Shown here one piece after another: positions 33,425 through 44,723 of a DNA stretch of 64,000 bases. A program made the translations under genes and the position numbers. The notes beneath the pieces are model-generated. The model was not told the origin of the DNA, searched no databases, and saw only the letters and a program-made list of their open reading frames with translations. Origin of the DNA: Artocarpus heterophyllus (lineage: Eukaryota; Streptophyta; Magnoliopsida; Rosales; Moraceae). The stretch lies in assembly GCA_025403435.1 (NCBI GenBank), contig CM046341.1, forward strand, positions 14,744,447 through 14,808,446. Reading direction: 5' to 3'. Each line of letters begins with the position of its first letter. Position 1 is the stretch's first letter.

Positions 33425-34961
33425 AAAGTGTCAGTCAATCTCTACATGTTTAGTCCTATCATGATGGACTGGATTTTTGGCGATGCTTGTGGCTGACTGA
33501 TTGTCACAGAAAAGTTTCAATGGTCCTTCGATCTTGACTCCAAGTTCTTCAAGTAGTTGTTTGATCCAAATGCCTTCACAAATACCGAGAGCCACAGCAT
33601 GCGCTACTTCGGGATACAATAGGCTGCTTCTTGCTCCTCCATGTTACTAGATTTCCCAAAACATAAGTACAATAACCAGATGTAGATCTTCGATCAATCA
33701 CTGATCCCGCCCGGTCTACATCACTATAGATTTCTACTCCCACAACTAGAACACTTCTTGAAATATAGCCCTTTTCCTTGTGTGAGCTTTAAATATCTCA
33801 GAATTCTGTACACAACTTCCATATGTTCCTCTCGTGGGTCATTCATGTATTGACTCGCAACACTGACAGAGAAGCTGATATCAGGACGAGTGTGTGAGAG
33901 ATATATGAGTTTGCCAACTAACCTTTAATATCGGCCCTTATCCACTGGAGGTCCCTTTTCAGCTCTCTCAAAGTTCACTATAGTCATTAGAGTTTCAGCT
34001 GGTTTACACCCCAGCATCCCACACTCTTTGAGTAGGTCCATAACATATTTCCTTTGGGATACTGATATTCCATGACTCGATCTAGCCACTTCCATTCCTA
34101 GGAAGTATCTAAGGTTCCCTAGATCTTTGATCTCAAACTCCTTGGTAAGAGTTTTCTTCAAACTAATCATTTCTTCTGTGTAATCACCAGTAACAATTAT
34201 GTCATCAACATATACTATGAGGATAGACACTTTACCTTCTGGGCACCTTTTTATGAACAGGGTGTGATCTGATTGCCCCTGAGAGTATCCGTTTAATCTT
34301 ACAACTCTTGTAAACCTATTGAACCAAGCTCTTGGGGATTGTTTAAGACCATACAAGGACCTTTTCAACTTGCAGACCTATTCCTAGTGAAGTGAGTCTC
34401 AAAACCAGGAGGAATTTTCATATACACTTCCTCTTCCAGATCTCCATTTAGAAAGGAATTTTTTACATCTAATTGATAAAGTGGCTAGTCAAGACCCTTA
34501 TTGTGTTGAGTTTTGCTACTGGTGCAAAGGTTTCTTAGTAGTCAATTCCATAAGACTGAGTGAAGCCTTTTTGCAACAAGCCTGGCCTTGTATCTATCAA
34601 CACTTCCATCCTCCTTACACTTGATTGTAAATATCCATTTGCACCCTACTGGATTCTTTCCTAGAGGTAGATTAGTGAGTTCCCAAGTTTGATTCTTTTC
34701 TAGTGCCCGAATCTCCTCAAATATAGCTGCCTTCCAAGAAGGATCTTTAAGAGCTTCCTGATTGTTAGTGGGAACCTGTAAGGCATCCAAATTCGTAACA
34801 AAGGCTTGAAACTTTGGTGAAAGATTTGAGTAAGAGATATAATTACGAATTGGATGTTGAGTGCAAGATCGCACTCCCTTCCTTAGAGCAATTGGCCAGC
34901 CCAAATCATCAGTGATACAGTCACTAGGAGGGGGTTCAGAAGTTGTGTTGCCTTCATTCAA
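33425..34961 (-). pseudogene. Reverse transcriptase and RNase H of level-3 copia
   Basis: The RT N-terminal block is at 34542-34961 (EEIRALEKNQTWELTNLP and VGCKWIFTIK). A frameshift around 34370-34540 separates it from 33925-34368, with RSLYGLKQSPRAWF and the catalytic YVDD in LIVYVDDIIVTGDY. RNase H follows (TRPDIS block near 33890, [21 protein letters not shown] at 33431-33619). Only a few stops and frameshifts interrupt the sequence. Confidence 0.9.
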
Positions 34962-35237
34962 TGAATCTGGATTGGGCTATTGGTCAGGTTCAGCAAGTGC
35001 ATGAGGTTGTACACTTTCTCTCCTGGAATGGACACTTAGTTCATTAGTCATTGGTGAGTCTGAAGATGGGACAGACACTACAAGTATGGAGCTGGGTAAA
35101 TTAGGAGTATTTTCTTGTGTGTCAGGTGCAGGAGAATTTTAGAGATCAATGAATAGTTGAGGTTTGGTATTCTCAAAGTAAGAAGGGTGAGAAGTGGGAA
35201 AACTTATTTGTGATGGTTCACTCTCCACATCCCAGGA

Positions 35238-35764
35238 CTAACATTCTTTACTGTAGTCACTCTCCCCCTGAATGATAGGATTAGGATAAAAAGGTTGATT
35301 CTCAAAAAAGGAAACATCCATAGAATTATAGTACCTTCTAGTGATTAGAGATAGCATTTGTACCCTTTTTGATTGGATGAATAGCCCAAAAAAATGCATT
35401 TGATTGCCCGAGGATCTAACTTCCCACGATTTGATGAGTGAATATGGACAAAGGCTGAACACCCAAATACTTTGAGTGGAATGGTAGACGCAAGACGAGA
35501 GGTGGGATATGTTTCTAAGAGAGCTTGAAGTGGAGTTAAAAATTTGAGAACTCAAGAGGGCATACGATTTATTAAGAATGACACTGTAAGTATGGCATCC
35601 CCCCAAAAAAATTTTAGAACATTGGCTGAAAACATAATAGATCTGGCAACTTCAAGAAGGTGCTTGTTTTTTCGTTCTGTAATACTGTTCTGTTGTGGGG
35701 TATCAACACAAGAACTTTGATGAACAATACCTTCACTCAACAAATATTCCCCCAAGATAGATTT
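35238..35764 (-). pseudogene. Integrase, C-terminal part, level-3 copia
   Basis: 35552-35755 encodes [20 protein letters not shown] and VARSIMF, the integrase region around the catalytic Glu (family TPQQNGVAERKN). A change of frame follows at about 35600. The upstream half of integrase lies at 44724 and above, beyond the inserted young element. Confidence 0.88.
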
Positions 35765-35769
35765 AAAAT

Positions 35770-38129
35770 TGTAACGCCCCTATATGGGGGTTAACAGTTT
35801 TTAATGAGATAAAATAAAAATAAATAATAAAAGTAAAACCTTAAAGATTAAAATTTGCCCGGGACTTAAATGAAAACTCTCAACTCAAAAATAAAAATAT
35901 AAACGACAAATAAACCACAGTTTTAATGTAGCACCTTAAATTTAATAATATAAACTGTTGTCATCATCATTTTAACCCTCAACACATTGTAATACAGTCA
36001 CAGAAAGTAACAATTGATGCTTACATTATCATGAAGAACATTCTTTACAATTGAGCAGTCCCAATGTAATATAGTTACATCGCTTCCTCAACTATATTTC
36101 TCGTAGCCACCTCACACTTAGTGAGTCCTGAAAAGATATAAATATAAGGGAATGAGCGACACTATGCTCAGTAGAGAAAGCCATTACTCACCTTTAGGTT
36201 TTTATCATTACCACATTAAAATCTGCATGGTTAGTAAGTTACATCATATTCCAGATTATGAGGTTTATTATGATCACATCTTATGGATACCGTAGTTAAT
36301 CATTACCAAGTGTCATAATTACACATTTATACAAATATTACCAATCATCATTGTTCCTAGGTATCCATGTTAAATTGAGTATCACTCAACTCATCGAAAC
36401 CCAAATGGGCGCACTTGATCACCCTATAAACATTCCAAGGGTGTTCCGGTGAGGGGACATCAAGCCCCGAGTCCTCACCAAATCGATTCCTGTACAGTGT
36501 GTTCTGGGACTTTCAACCCAAGGAAGCGTCATCGCCTTCCCCCTATTTTACCTTTTAGGGTATTCATGCCCAAGGACGTAACCGTCGCCCTCTTCATGTC
36601 TCACAATTTCTCTATATTGAATCATTATCAATAGAGTTAGTTTTCCTAACCATGCTTCTCAATTTATAATATGTGTCAATTCATTATGTTCCTCGCCGTA
36701 CAATACAAGACGAGTCCATGTCATAGTTTCATATGTGATAATCATATAATATCAGTTCAACATAGATATATATATATTGCGGCAAAACAATCAATTTTAA
36801 TTCTATAAAAACCTCACAAAAGATGAGTAATAGAATCCCTACCTTTCAAGCTTATCAACAATCTTTTAATCCTGGAATCAGTTAACGTTAGCTCCATACT
36901 CCCTTGATCCTAAGGCGTGCATAAGGACAATTAAAACTAAAGCACAACATACAACTACATTCATAAATAAATCATGTGTAAACCTATCTTACTAGTATGC
37001 CATTAAAGCTTTTATATAAATCTCTTTTGAATACCACAGTAAACAATTTTTGTCTTAACACAATATAAAATGTGAACAAGTAATCTATATGTTTTAGTCC
37101 CTAATAAGATTCATCAATCACTTAGGATAATATTGGAAAGGTTGCAAGACATTAAAGAATTAGGTGGTGAGCAAAGATGGGTTCTTGGTTCAGGTTAGCA
37201 GCTGGTATACCATAACAAACTGGCAGATTTACTAGTTTCCAATACAAAAATTGAATAATTCTTAGAAAATAAAATACAACTCCGATTTAGGTTTATGATA
37301 GCTCGTTAGAAAGCCTAGGATGCTACTTTTCAAATATGCAAACCAATTCATAAAATTCATTTTAATTTAATCTTAGAATTTCAAGAAATAACCACTGCCC
37401 ATAGGGGTATTACAAAGTTTAACAATATAAATTTTTTGTCTAGGGCATATACACTTAGACTTCATACATATGCTCCAAAATAGCAACAAACATATACTTA
37501 GGTTTAAGAACGCAAATTTGAATAATCCTTTAGTATAAAAGAAAATTTATAAATGAAAGACTAAATTTGTTCATAAGATTCTAACCTCGGATTATGGTTA
37601 GTTGGAAGCTTGAAATGGCTTCAAAACAGGTTCCTTTAGTTCGGTATGACTGAAATTCTTGCTCAAATGGAGGTGATGGTGGCTGATTTTTATGGCTGCC
37701 TTGAAGAAGTTCTCTAAGTATTTTGCTTCAGCAAAGAAATGAGAAGAAGAGTGTGGGAACCGTGGAAGAGAAAGGAAGAAAAGATGAAGTCTTTGAAGAG
37801 AAGTGATAAAAACAATTATAGAGGAGACATGTTGAAGCATGTCACGGAGGAAATAAAGAAAATGAGGGTCAAGAGTAGTTGGAAAAGATATCCTTATGTC
37901 TCATCTAAAGACTTTAACACATATAATGCCAATATGACATTTTTGAGATTTATTAGAAGTTCTAAGGCTTTTTAGTAATCATACTAAATAAATATAGGAG
38001 AATTTTAGAAAATTTAAAAATAGATAAAAATAAATATTATAAAATAAATTTAAATGAAGCAATTTTTTTTATACATTAAAAATTAATTTAATTACCTCAA
38101 TACCCGTTAGGAGAATAACGGGTGTCACA
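35770..38129 (-). repeat. 3' LTR of young element
   Basis: 2360 bp. In plus coordinates it runs from tgtaacgcccc to ggtgtcaca. Small ORFs at 36449-36634, 37598-37840 and 37739-37975 recur identically in the other LTR and look non-coding. Confidence 0.97.
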
Positions 38130-38147
38130 GCTCTACCCCCCTTAAAG
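38130..38147 (-). other. Polypurine tract of young element
   Basis: The minus strand reads ctttaaggggggtagagc directly before the 3' LTR, preceded by cgaaattt, a layout typical of plant gypsy elements. Confidence 0.9.
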
Positions 38148-38798
38148 AAATTTCGTCCTCGAAATTTCAATTCTAGCAATACTAGTAAAAATTATGATTC
38201 CACTATGATTCCAATTCTGAGTCTAAACCGTTAATGTTGTTTGTCCTCCAAATTTAAGTTATCGTATTTCCACTTATTTACTTGCATAATAAATCTTACT
38301 CCTAAATCCCTCAATAAGAGTATTTCTGACAAGTTTCAACTTATAACACCGTATAATAGTCTAAGAATCTAATCAGGCATACATATTGACCATATCATGA
38401 TTCCAGTCCTTCATTGTCCATGGACTGTGATTTACAATCACATTTAAAGAGATTGCCAGAGAAATTTTATATACTTCATCTTTAGGTTCCTTTCCCTTTT
38501 TAAGTAAGGAAAAGTCAAATATATTTGATTTCATACCTCAACTAATAAACTAAAACATAATCATAAAACATATATCACAAACACTTATATTCAAAACCAT
38601 ACATTAAACTTATTCATAGAGATATTAAACGGAATCTCAGAGTTGCAAACATACCCGACATATTTTTCATTAAACAGCTATCCTCATGACACAAACATTC
38701 AATCCAAATAATATACTCATATTTCATATGGAATATCCCCATAACTGACTCTGGTACTTCCACATAATATTAACAGAATATTACACATTACAAACATG

Positions 38799-38950
38799 AT
38801 ACGGATACGTTTCGAGAGTACAAGGCACTCCGTATACCAGCTATCCATATCATGCATGCTTAGAGGATACAAAAACATCGATAAACAAAAGATCGGACCT
38901 TAAGAAGGATGCGTTTCGAGAGCATCAAGTACTCCGTATCCAGCCATCCC
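38799..38950. repeat. Duplicated hairpin-forming block downstream of the LOG-like ORF
   Basis: Copy 1 (38801-38846, ggatacgtttcgagag and ctccgtatacc) and copy 2 (38906-38949, ggatgcgtttcgagag and ctccgtatcc) lie about 105 bp apart. Each pairs internally: atacgga with tccgtat in copy 1, ggatgcg with cgtatcc (one wobble) in copy 2. They sit in the 3' untranslated part of the element transcript. Confidence 0.75.
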
Positions 38951-39084
38951 GGCATTAGGCTCAATGAATCTAAAAGATTGAACAACAACGTACCACAAGA
39001 AACACAGAATACAAGGCAAACGGTTATTCGTAACACACGAAATACGGACACACATGCCTACATGCCAAAGATAAAACAAAAAGA

Positions 39085-39735
39085 TTACAGATGGAGATTC
39101 AAATCAATTGGCCGCTCCCGGCTTTCCCTTTCCCATTCAAGCTTGGATGTTGCAGTGTCGGATTCTGGATGTATGATTTGCATTTTATCTATCAATTCCT
39201 CAGCTGTTGAAGCAGTGACAAAGATTTGTCTCTCCGATTCTGTAGTGATGTTTTCTTCCACAGCGTAATCTAGAAATTTTAAAAGACCGTCATAAAAACC
39301 CTTTACGTTCAGCAGTCCCAAAGGTTTGGAATAAAAGCCCAACAATTGCCCACAAGCAACTATAAATATTTCCTCAAGAGTACCTAGACCACCAGGTAAT
39401 GCTATAAAAGCATCAGAATTATAGATTATGTCTTTAAAATTTTTAGGGATACTCCTGACTCCTTCTCCCTTACCTATGGCTTCCTTACAAAGGTTTCCTT
39501 CAACTGGAATATGAGGCCAAATTCTTACATCAGTAGCGTCGCTAGACCTAGCTGCTAGTGTCATATTTACCATCATTTTTATACTACCACCCCCATAGAT
39601 TATGTTAATCTTCTTGTGTGCTAGGACTTGCCCTAAGTGATTTGCAGCTTCTAAATAAGCTTTATCTTTTCCAAGGCTGGAACCACAAAAGACACAGACA
39701 TTCTTTATTTTCTTCGTGGACTGGGAGGTAGACAT
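39085..39735 (-). CDS. LOG-like protein (cytokinin riboside 5'-monophosphate phosphoribohydrolase family), retrotransposon cargo
   Basis: A 216-aa intact ORF of the length of plant LOG enzymes, which release active cytokinin bases from nucleotides in the cytosol. Visible family marks are VCVFCGSSLGKDKAYLEAA (13-31), INIIYGGGS (43-51), SDAFIALPGGLGTLEE (107-122, the PGGxGTxxE signature), KPLGLLNVKGFYDGLL (137-152) and SKLEWE near the C terminus. The start chosen is the ATG at 39735; an upstream in-frame GTG extension is unlikely. Plant LOG genes normally have several introns and this has none, suggesting capture as cDNA. Oddities: the GGGSxGLMG motif reads GGGSIKMMV, and the Arg expected in the conserved MxxRKxxM region aligns with Asn99. 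Catalysis may therefore be altered or lost. It is in sense orientation within the young LTR element, about 640 bp after the Cys-rich ORF. Confidence 0.88.
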   Translation of the reverse strand: MSTSQSTKKIKNVCVFCGSSLGKDKAYLEAANHLGQVLAHKKINIIYGGGSIKMMVNMTLAARSSDATDVRIWPHIPVEGNLCKEAIGKGEGVRSIPKNFKDIIYNSDAFIALPGGLGTLEEIFIVACGQLLGFYSKPLGLLNVKGFYDGLLKFLDYAVEENITTESERQIFVTASTAEELIDKMQIIHPESDTATSKLEWERESRERPIDLNLHL

Positions 39736-40378
39736 ATTTGGTTTATAGAAGTGGTTGCTTAATGTCTGCTCCACTTAGACTTCGGGTTCTACATGAGATT
39801 TTAAAGATGAGAAATATACAAAAAGGGCTAAAGAGATAGACGAGTAGGTAATGAAAAGGTAATCCAAAGATTTAAACAAAATCTTGTGCGGATAAGAAAG
39901 TAAGATAAGGTGATTGATAGTTTACAGAAAATCTGATTCACTTTTTGAAAAAGATTAGACTCTAATTGTATAACTTTTGACAATTGAGAACAATTCGACA
40001 GAAGACCCTCTTGACACAACTGTAGACTTTTTGACAAATATACACCAAGTCTAGAAATTTAATATAAACGACAAATACTGTAGAACTTTTGAAATTTGAG
40101 ACACAAATCTTGAAATATCCGGATAAGCTTTTCAAAATTCAAACATATTACTATACCGTATGTAACGTGTCTGATAAGATAATATATTTTATTATATATA
40201 TATTTAAGAAAATCATAAATTAAATAAGATATTAACACTTACTGTATCAATCTAATAATCACAATTATTTCAAACACAAAAGCAAATATTCTGAGTAAAA
40301 GAAAAACACAAACTGTTGAACATCAGCTAAAACTGCTTCAAATAAGTAAAGACTAAATAACCTTTATAGAGCGATGAC
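39736..40378 (-). other. Spacer between the two cargo ORFs
   Basis: About 640 bp without a significant sense ORF. An open frame of 69 codons (39828-40037) has no recognisable product. An internal promoter, IRES or splice acceptor would be expected here if the second ORF is translated, but none can be called by eye. Confidence 0.4.
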
Positions 40379-40900
40379 TTATTCCCCATCCAGTTTTCTT
40401 ATGGTTTGGCAAACAGGATCTAGAAATACCATATTCCTGAGGCGTTGTCTTTCTGTATAAAATTTAGGCCAGAGTTTAAAAATAGCTCCTTGAACATATC
40501 CACTAGGGTGACCGTGAAGAGGAGGATGGATGCTATCCAAGTTCTCCTTTGAAAGTCCATCCCTACAAAACCTTATTTTATCCTCTCTATTCGTAGACAT
40601 ATAACCAGGTGAAGTACATTTACCGTTACAATTTTGTCTTCCACATTTGTTACAAGCGACCACGATGGCACGGGCTCTTCTTTTCATTGCACTACGACTG
40701 GTACCTGTTCCTGGTAAACCGACATCTTGACTAAAGTCACTCGGACGGATTTTCCCCTCTATTAACATTCTCACATCACAAGGGATACCAAAACGCATAA
40801 GAATCCACAACCGAGTAATTCTAGCCTTGTATTTCTTTCTGAGAATCTTTTGGGAGAGTGATGGGAAATACTTTCTCAGGTGTTGGTACTTTGGGTCCAT
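40379..40900 (-). CDS. Basic Cys4-finger protein, retrotransposon cargo, resembles carlavirus-type cysteine-rich nucleic-acid-binding proteins
   Basis: A 173-aa intact ORF from an ATG at 40900. The N-terminal third is basic (KKYKARITRLWILMRFG, 22-38). Residues 70-79 (SAMKRRARAI) form an Arg-rich stretch directly followed by a Cys4 finger, C83-x2-C86-x4-C91-x3-C95, then SPGYM. An arginine-rich motif running straight into a compact Cys finger and a Pro-Gly turn is the layout of the small 3'-proximal cysteine-rich proteins of carlaviruses and relatives, which bind nucleic acid and in several cases suppress RNA silencing. The resemblance is by eye and limited to about 40 residues. The N-terminal segment and C-terminal 60 residues are not recognised. 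It could instead be a diverged gag-like or host zinc-finger protein. It is the first sense ORF after a 1.4-kb leader in the young element. Confidence 0.7.
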   Translation of the reverse strand: MDPKYQHLRKYFPSLSQKILRKKYKARITRLWILMRFGIPCDVRMLIEGKIRPSDFSQDVGLPGTGTSRSAMKRRARAIVVACNKCGRQNCNGKCTSPGYMSTNREDKIRFCRDGLSKENLDSIHPPLHGHPSGYVQGAIFKLWPKFYTERQRLRNMVFLDPVCQTIRKLDGE

Positions 40901-42338
40901 GATGAGATGAAAGAAGAGTAAATAGAAATGAAAAATTAAGATAGTAAATTGCAGAATCCTAGAATTCCTTCTTCTTTTAGAGGAAAAGAAGAATTTCTAA
41001 TGAAAAAGAAGAGGATTTGCGATTTAAAGAGAAAATAACAAATTAAGAGAGAAAAAGTGAACTCGGAGAAATAAGCTCCTATGCACAGTAAACGTATTTG
41101 TAAACAATAATTAAACCACTGTATATGACACGTATAGAAACCACGTGGGAGAGACAGTGTGAATCAAACTGATTTAAGATTTAAACTAGGCCCAAATGTT
41201 CTTAGTTGAAAATGGTCAGGTTGTTTCGGGCCTTAACACATTTAGAACGAGTTAAATAACAAACATAAAATTGAAAACCAATTTGTATAAATCTTAAACC
41301 CAATTCAAAGTCCACTATAGATAAAGTTAACTATAAACAACAAATCTAATTTAACGACAACAAGGATCTTCCTGAATGATCCAGCAACTCAAATAATTTT
41401 GTTTTAATCAAAACCTTATTGAACAATACATACACCCATATGTTATTCATAATACTTAACATCTATCAATGGATTCATCATCATTACTACCAAGGGTTTA
41501 GAATGCGACTAACCTTGAAATCAATACGATTTACGTCTTTCAACGTAGACCATATCAATGAACAAAGACACTAGATGTTACTACTTAAGAACATCTACAA
41601 TCCCCACAATTCTACTTATACAATATATAATTTCCTCATATAACAAAACCTTAGGTAACCAAAAGATTCACTGATACACTTAAATACAATGTACGTAACG
41701 AAATATTCCAATTTTGAGATTCATGCATTCTAGACTTTACACAGTCTCAACAGACCAAAAGTCTAACATTTATCTCTCTCAAGATTCAATACCATGATTC
41801 CCAACTTATATCATATTCCTCAAATATATAGAACTTTTAAGAAAAGACATTGACACTTATGTGCTCCATCGAATCCACACATAATCATTACTTAGGTTTG
41901 AATCAATTACGAAAAAATTGGCATATCTATGTCAAACTTTAAAATCAATAAATCAAGCCTTATATTTCTTATTGTTTTTCACGAGACAAAAGGCTTTTCA
42001 ATCCTCGTATCTATACGAATTTCTCATCGTTTATACGAATTAGATATGCTTATAGATCCAAATATTATACGAATCTCTCATAAGCATTCTACTTATAAAC
42101 TCATTCCATATAATTATCATTCTCTTATAACTATTAATACTTTCCTTCTATATAATTATTGTACTCATATAACTATTAATATTTTCATTCTATGGCCTTT
42201 CCATGTTACATCCTTCTAGACTGCATAAATCAATGTGAAGGTTCATTTTGATGATGACAATAAAAATTCAGCTTCAAAACCATCTCAAAAATATATTTTT
42301 TTAAAGTGGTGCTACACTCCCTAGGTTAACCGAACCTA
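40901..42338 (-). other. Leader of young element
   Basis: About 1.4 kb between the PBS and the first cargo ORF, AT-rich, without recognisable gag. A plus-strand open frame at 41929-42219 is antisense and built on a repeated tata-acgaat(c)tctca pattern; I do not regard it as a gene. Confidence 0.55.
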
Positions 42339-42351
42339 GGCTCTGATACCA
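42320..42351 (-). other. Primer-binding site and adjoining hairpin of young element
   Basis: ggctctgatacca (42339-42351) is the complement of TGGTATCAGAGCC, the initiator Met-tRNA site, seven bases from the 5' LTR. It is adjoined by a perfect 8-bp hairpin, cctaggtt-aaccg-aacctagg (42320-42340). Confidence 0.9.
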
Positions 42352-42358
42352 AAAATTC

Positions 42359-44718
42359 TGTAACGCCCCTATATGGGGGTTAACAGTTTTTAATGAGATA
42401 AAATAAAAATAAATAATAAAAGTAAAACCTTAAAGATTAAAATTTGCCCGGGACTTAAATGAAAACTCTCAACTCAAAAATAAAAATATAAACGACAAAT
42501 AAACCACAGTTTTAATGTAGCACCTTAAATTTAATAATATAAACTGTTGTCATCATCATTTTAACCCTCAACACATTGTAATACAGTCACAGAAAGTAAC
42601 AATTGATGCTTACATTATCATGAAGAACATTCTTTACAATTGAGCAGTCCCAATGTAATATAGTTACATCGCTTCCTCAACTATATTTCTCGTAGCCACC
42701 TCACACTTAGTGAGTCCTGAAAAGATATAAACATAAGGGAATGAGCGACACTATGCTCAGTAGAGAAAGCCATTACTCACCTTTAGGTTTTTATCATTAC
42801 CACATTAAAATCTGCATGGTTAGTAAGTTACATCATATTCCAGATTATGAGGTTTATTATGATCACATCTTATGGATACCGTAGTTAATCATTACCAAGT
42901 GTCATAATTACACATTTATACAAATATTACCAATCATCATTGTTCCTAGGTATCCATGTTAAATTGAGTATCACTCAACTCATCGAAACCCAAATGGGCG
43001 CACTTGATCACCCTATAAACATTCCAAGGGTGTTCCGGTGAGGGGACATCAAGCCCCGAGTCCTCACCAAATCGATTCCTGTACAGTGTGTTCTGGGACT
43101 TTCAACCCAAGGAAGCGTCATCGCCTTCCCCCTATTTTACCTTTTAGGGTATTCATGCCCAAGGACGTAACCGTCGCCCTCTTCATGTCTCACAATTTCT
43201 CTATATTGAATCATTATCAATAGAGTTAGTTTTCCTAACCATGCTTCTCAATTTATAATATGTGTCAATTCATTATGTTCCTCGCCGTACAATACAAGAC
43301 GAGTCCATGTCATAGTTTCATATGTGATAATCATATAATATCAGTTCAACATAGATATATATATATTGCGGCAAAACAATCAATTTTAATTCTATAAAAA
43401 CCTCACAAAAGATGAGTAATAGAATCCCTACCTTTCAAGCTTATCAACAATCTTTTAATCCTGGAATCAGTTAACGTTAGCTCCATACTCCCTTGATCCT
43501 AAGGCGTGCATAAGGACAATTAAAACTAAAGCACAACATACAACTACATTCATAAATAAATCATGTGTAAACCTATCTTACTAGTATGCCATTAAAGCTT
43601 TTATATAAATCTCTTTTGAATACCACAGTAAACAATTTTTGTCTTAACACAATATAAAATGTGAACAAGTAATCTATATGTTTTAGTCCCTAATAAGATT
43701 CATCAATCACTTAGGATAATATTGGAAAGGTTGCAAGACATTAAAGAATTAGGTGGTGAGCAAAGATGGGTTCTTGGTTCAGGTTAGCAGCTGGTATACC
43801 ATAACAAACTGGCAGATTTACTAGTTTCCAATACAAAAATTGAATAATTCTTAGAAAATAAAATACAACTCCGATTTAGGTTTATGATAGCTCGTTAGAA
43901 AGCCTAGGATGCTACTTTTCAAATATGCAAACCAATTCATAAAATTCATTTTAATTTAATCTTAGAATTTCAAGAAATAACCACTGCCCATAGGGGTATT
44001 ACAAAGTTTAACAATATAAATTTTTTGTCTAGGGCATATACACTTAGACTTCATACATATGCTCCAAAATAGCAACAAACATATACTTAGGTTTAAGAAC
44101 GCAAATTTGAATAATCCTTTAGTATAAAAGAAAATTTATAAATGAAAGACTAAATTTGTTCATAAGATTCTAACCTCGGATTATGGTTAGTTGGAAGCTT
44201 GAAATGGCTTCAAAACAGGTTCCTTTAGTTCGGTATGACTGAAATTCTTGCTCAAATGGAGGTGATGGTGGCTGATTTTTATGGCTGCCTTGAAGAAGTT
44301 CTCTAAGTATTTTGCTTCAGCAAAGAAATGAGAAGAAGAGTGTGGGAACCGTGGAAGAGAAAGGAAGAAAAGATGAAGTCTTTGAAGAGAAGTGATAAAA
44401 ACAATTATAGAGGAGACATGTTGAAGCATGTCACGGAGGAAATAAAGAAAATGAGGGTCAAGAGTAGTTGGAAAAGATATCCTTATGTCTCATCTAAAGA
44501 CTTTAACACATATAATGCCAATATGACATTTTTGAGATTTATTAGAAGTTCTAAGGCTTTTTAGTAATCATACTAAATAAATATAGGAGAATTTTAGAAA
44601 ATTTAAAAATAGATAAAAATAAATATTATAAAATAAATTTAAATGAAGCAATTTTTTTTATACATTAAAAATTAATTTAATTACCTCAATACCCGTTAGG
44701 AGAATAACGGGTGTCACA
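42359..44718 (-). repeat. 5' LTR of young element
   Basis: 2360 bp, same length as the 3' LTR, with one difference found (c at 42732). Confidence 0.97.
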
Positions 44719-44723
44719 AAAAT

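Larger units (their letters stand above)
35770..44718 (-). mobile_element. Very young cargo-carrying LTR retrotransposon lacking gag-pol
   Basis: Two 2360-bp LTRs (35770..38129 and 42359..44718) are flanked by an exact 5-bp duplication aaaat (35765-35769, 44719-44723). By eye I find one mismatch between them (36143 t against 42732 c). The PBS and PPT fix the sense strand as minus. The 4.2-kb interior shows no gag, protease, RT or integrase; it holds two intact sense ORFs, a Cys4 basic protein and a LOG-like protein. LTR termini TGTGACACCCG, the PPT form and the 5-bp duplication suggest a Ty3/gypsy-derived non-autonomous (LARD-like) element mobilised in trans. The diverged LTR 32937..49358 is a family member. 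Confidence 0.93.

Noticed and set aside
36449..37975. ORFs within the LTRs of the young element, repeated at 43038-44564
   Set aside because: Identical by virtue of the LTR duplication, with no domain, and on both strands. Their openness is not evidence of coding.
39736..39774. Upstream in-frame extension of the LOG-like ORF from a GTG
   Set aside because: Plant start codons are normally ATG. The ATG at 39735 gives a protein of normal LOG length with the conserved VCVFCGSS block at the usual distance from the N terminus.
41929..42219. 96-codon plus-strand ORF in the leader of the young element
   Set aside because: Antisense to the element, low complexity and made of short repeated words; no domain.
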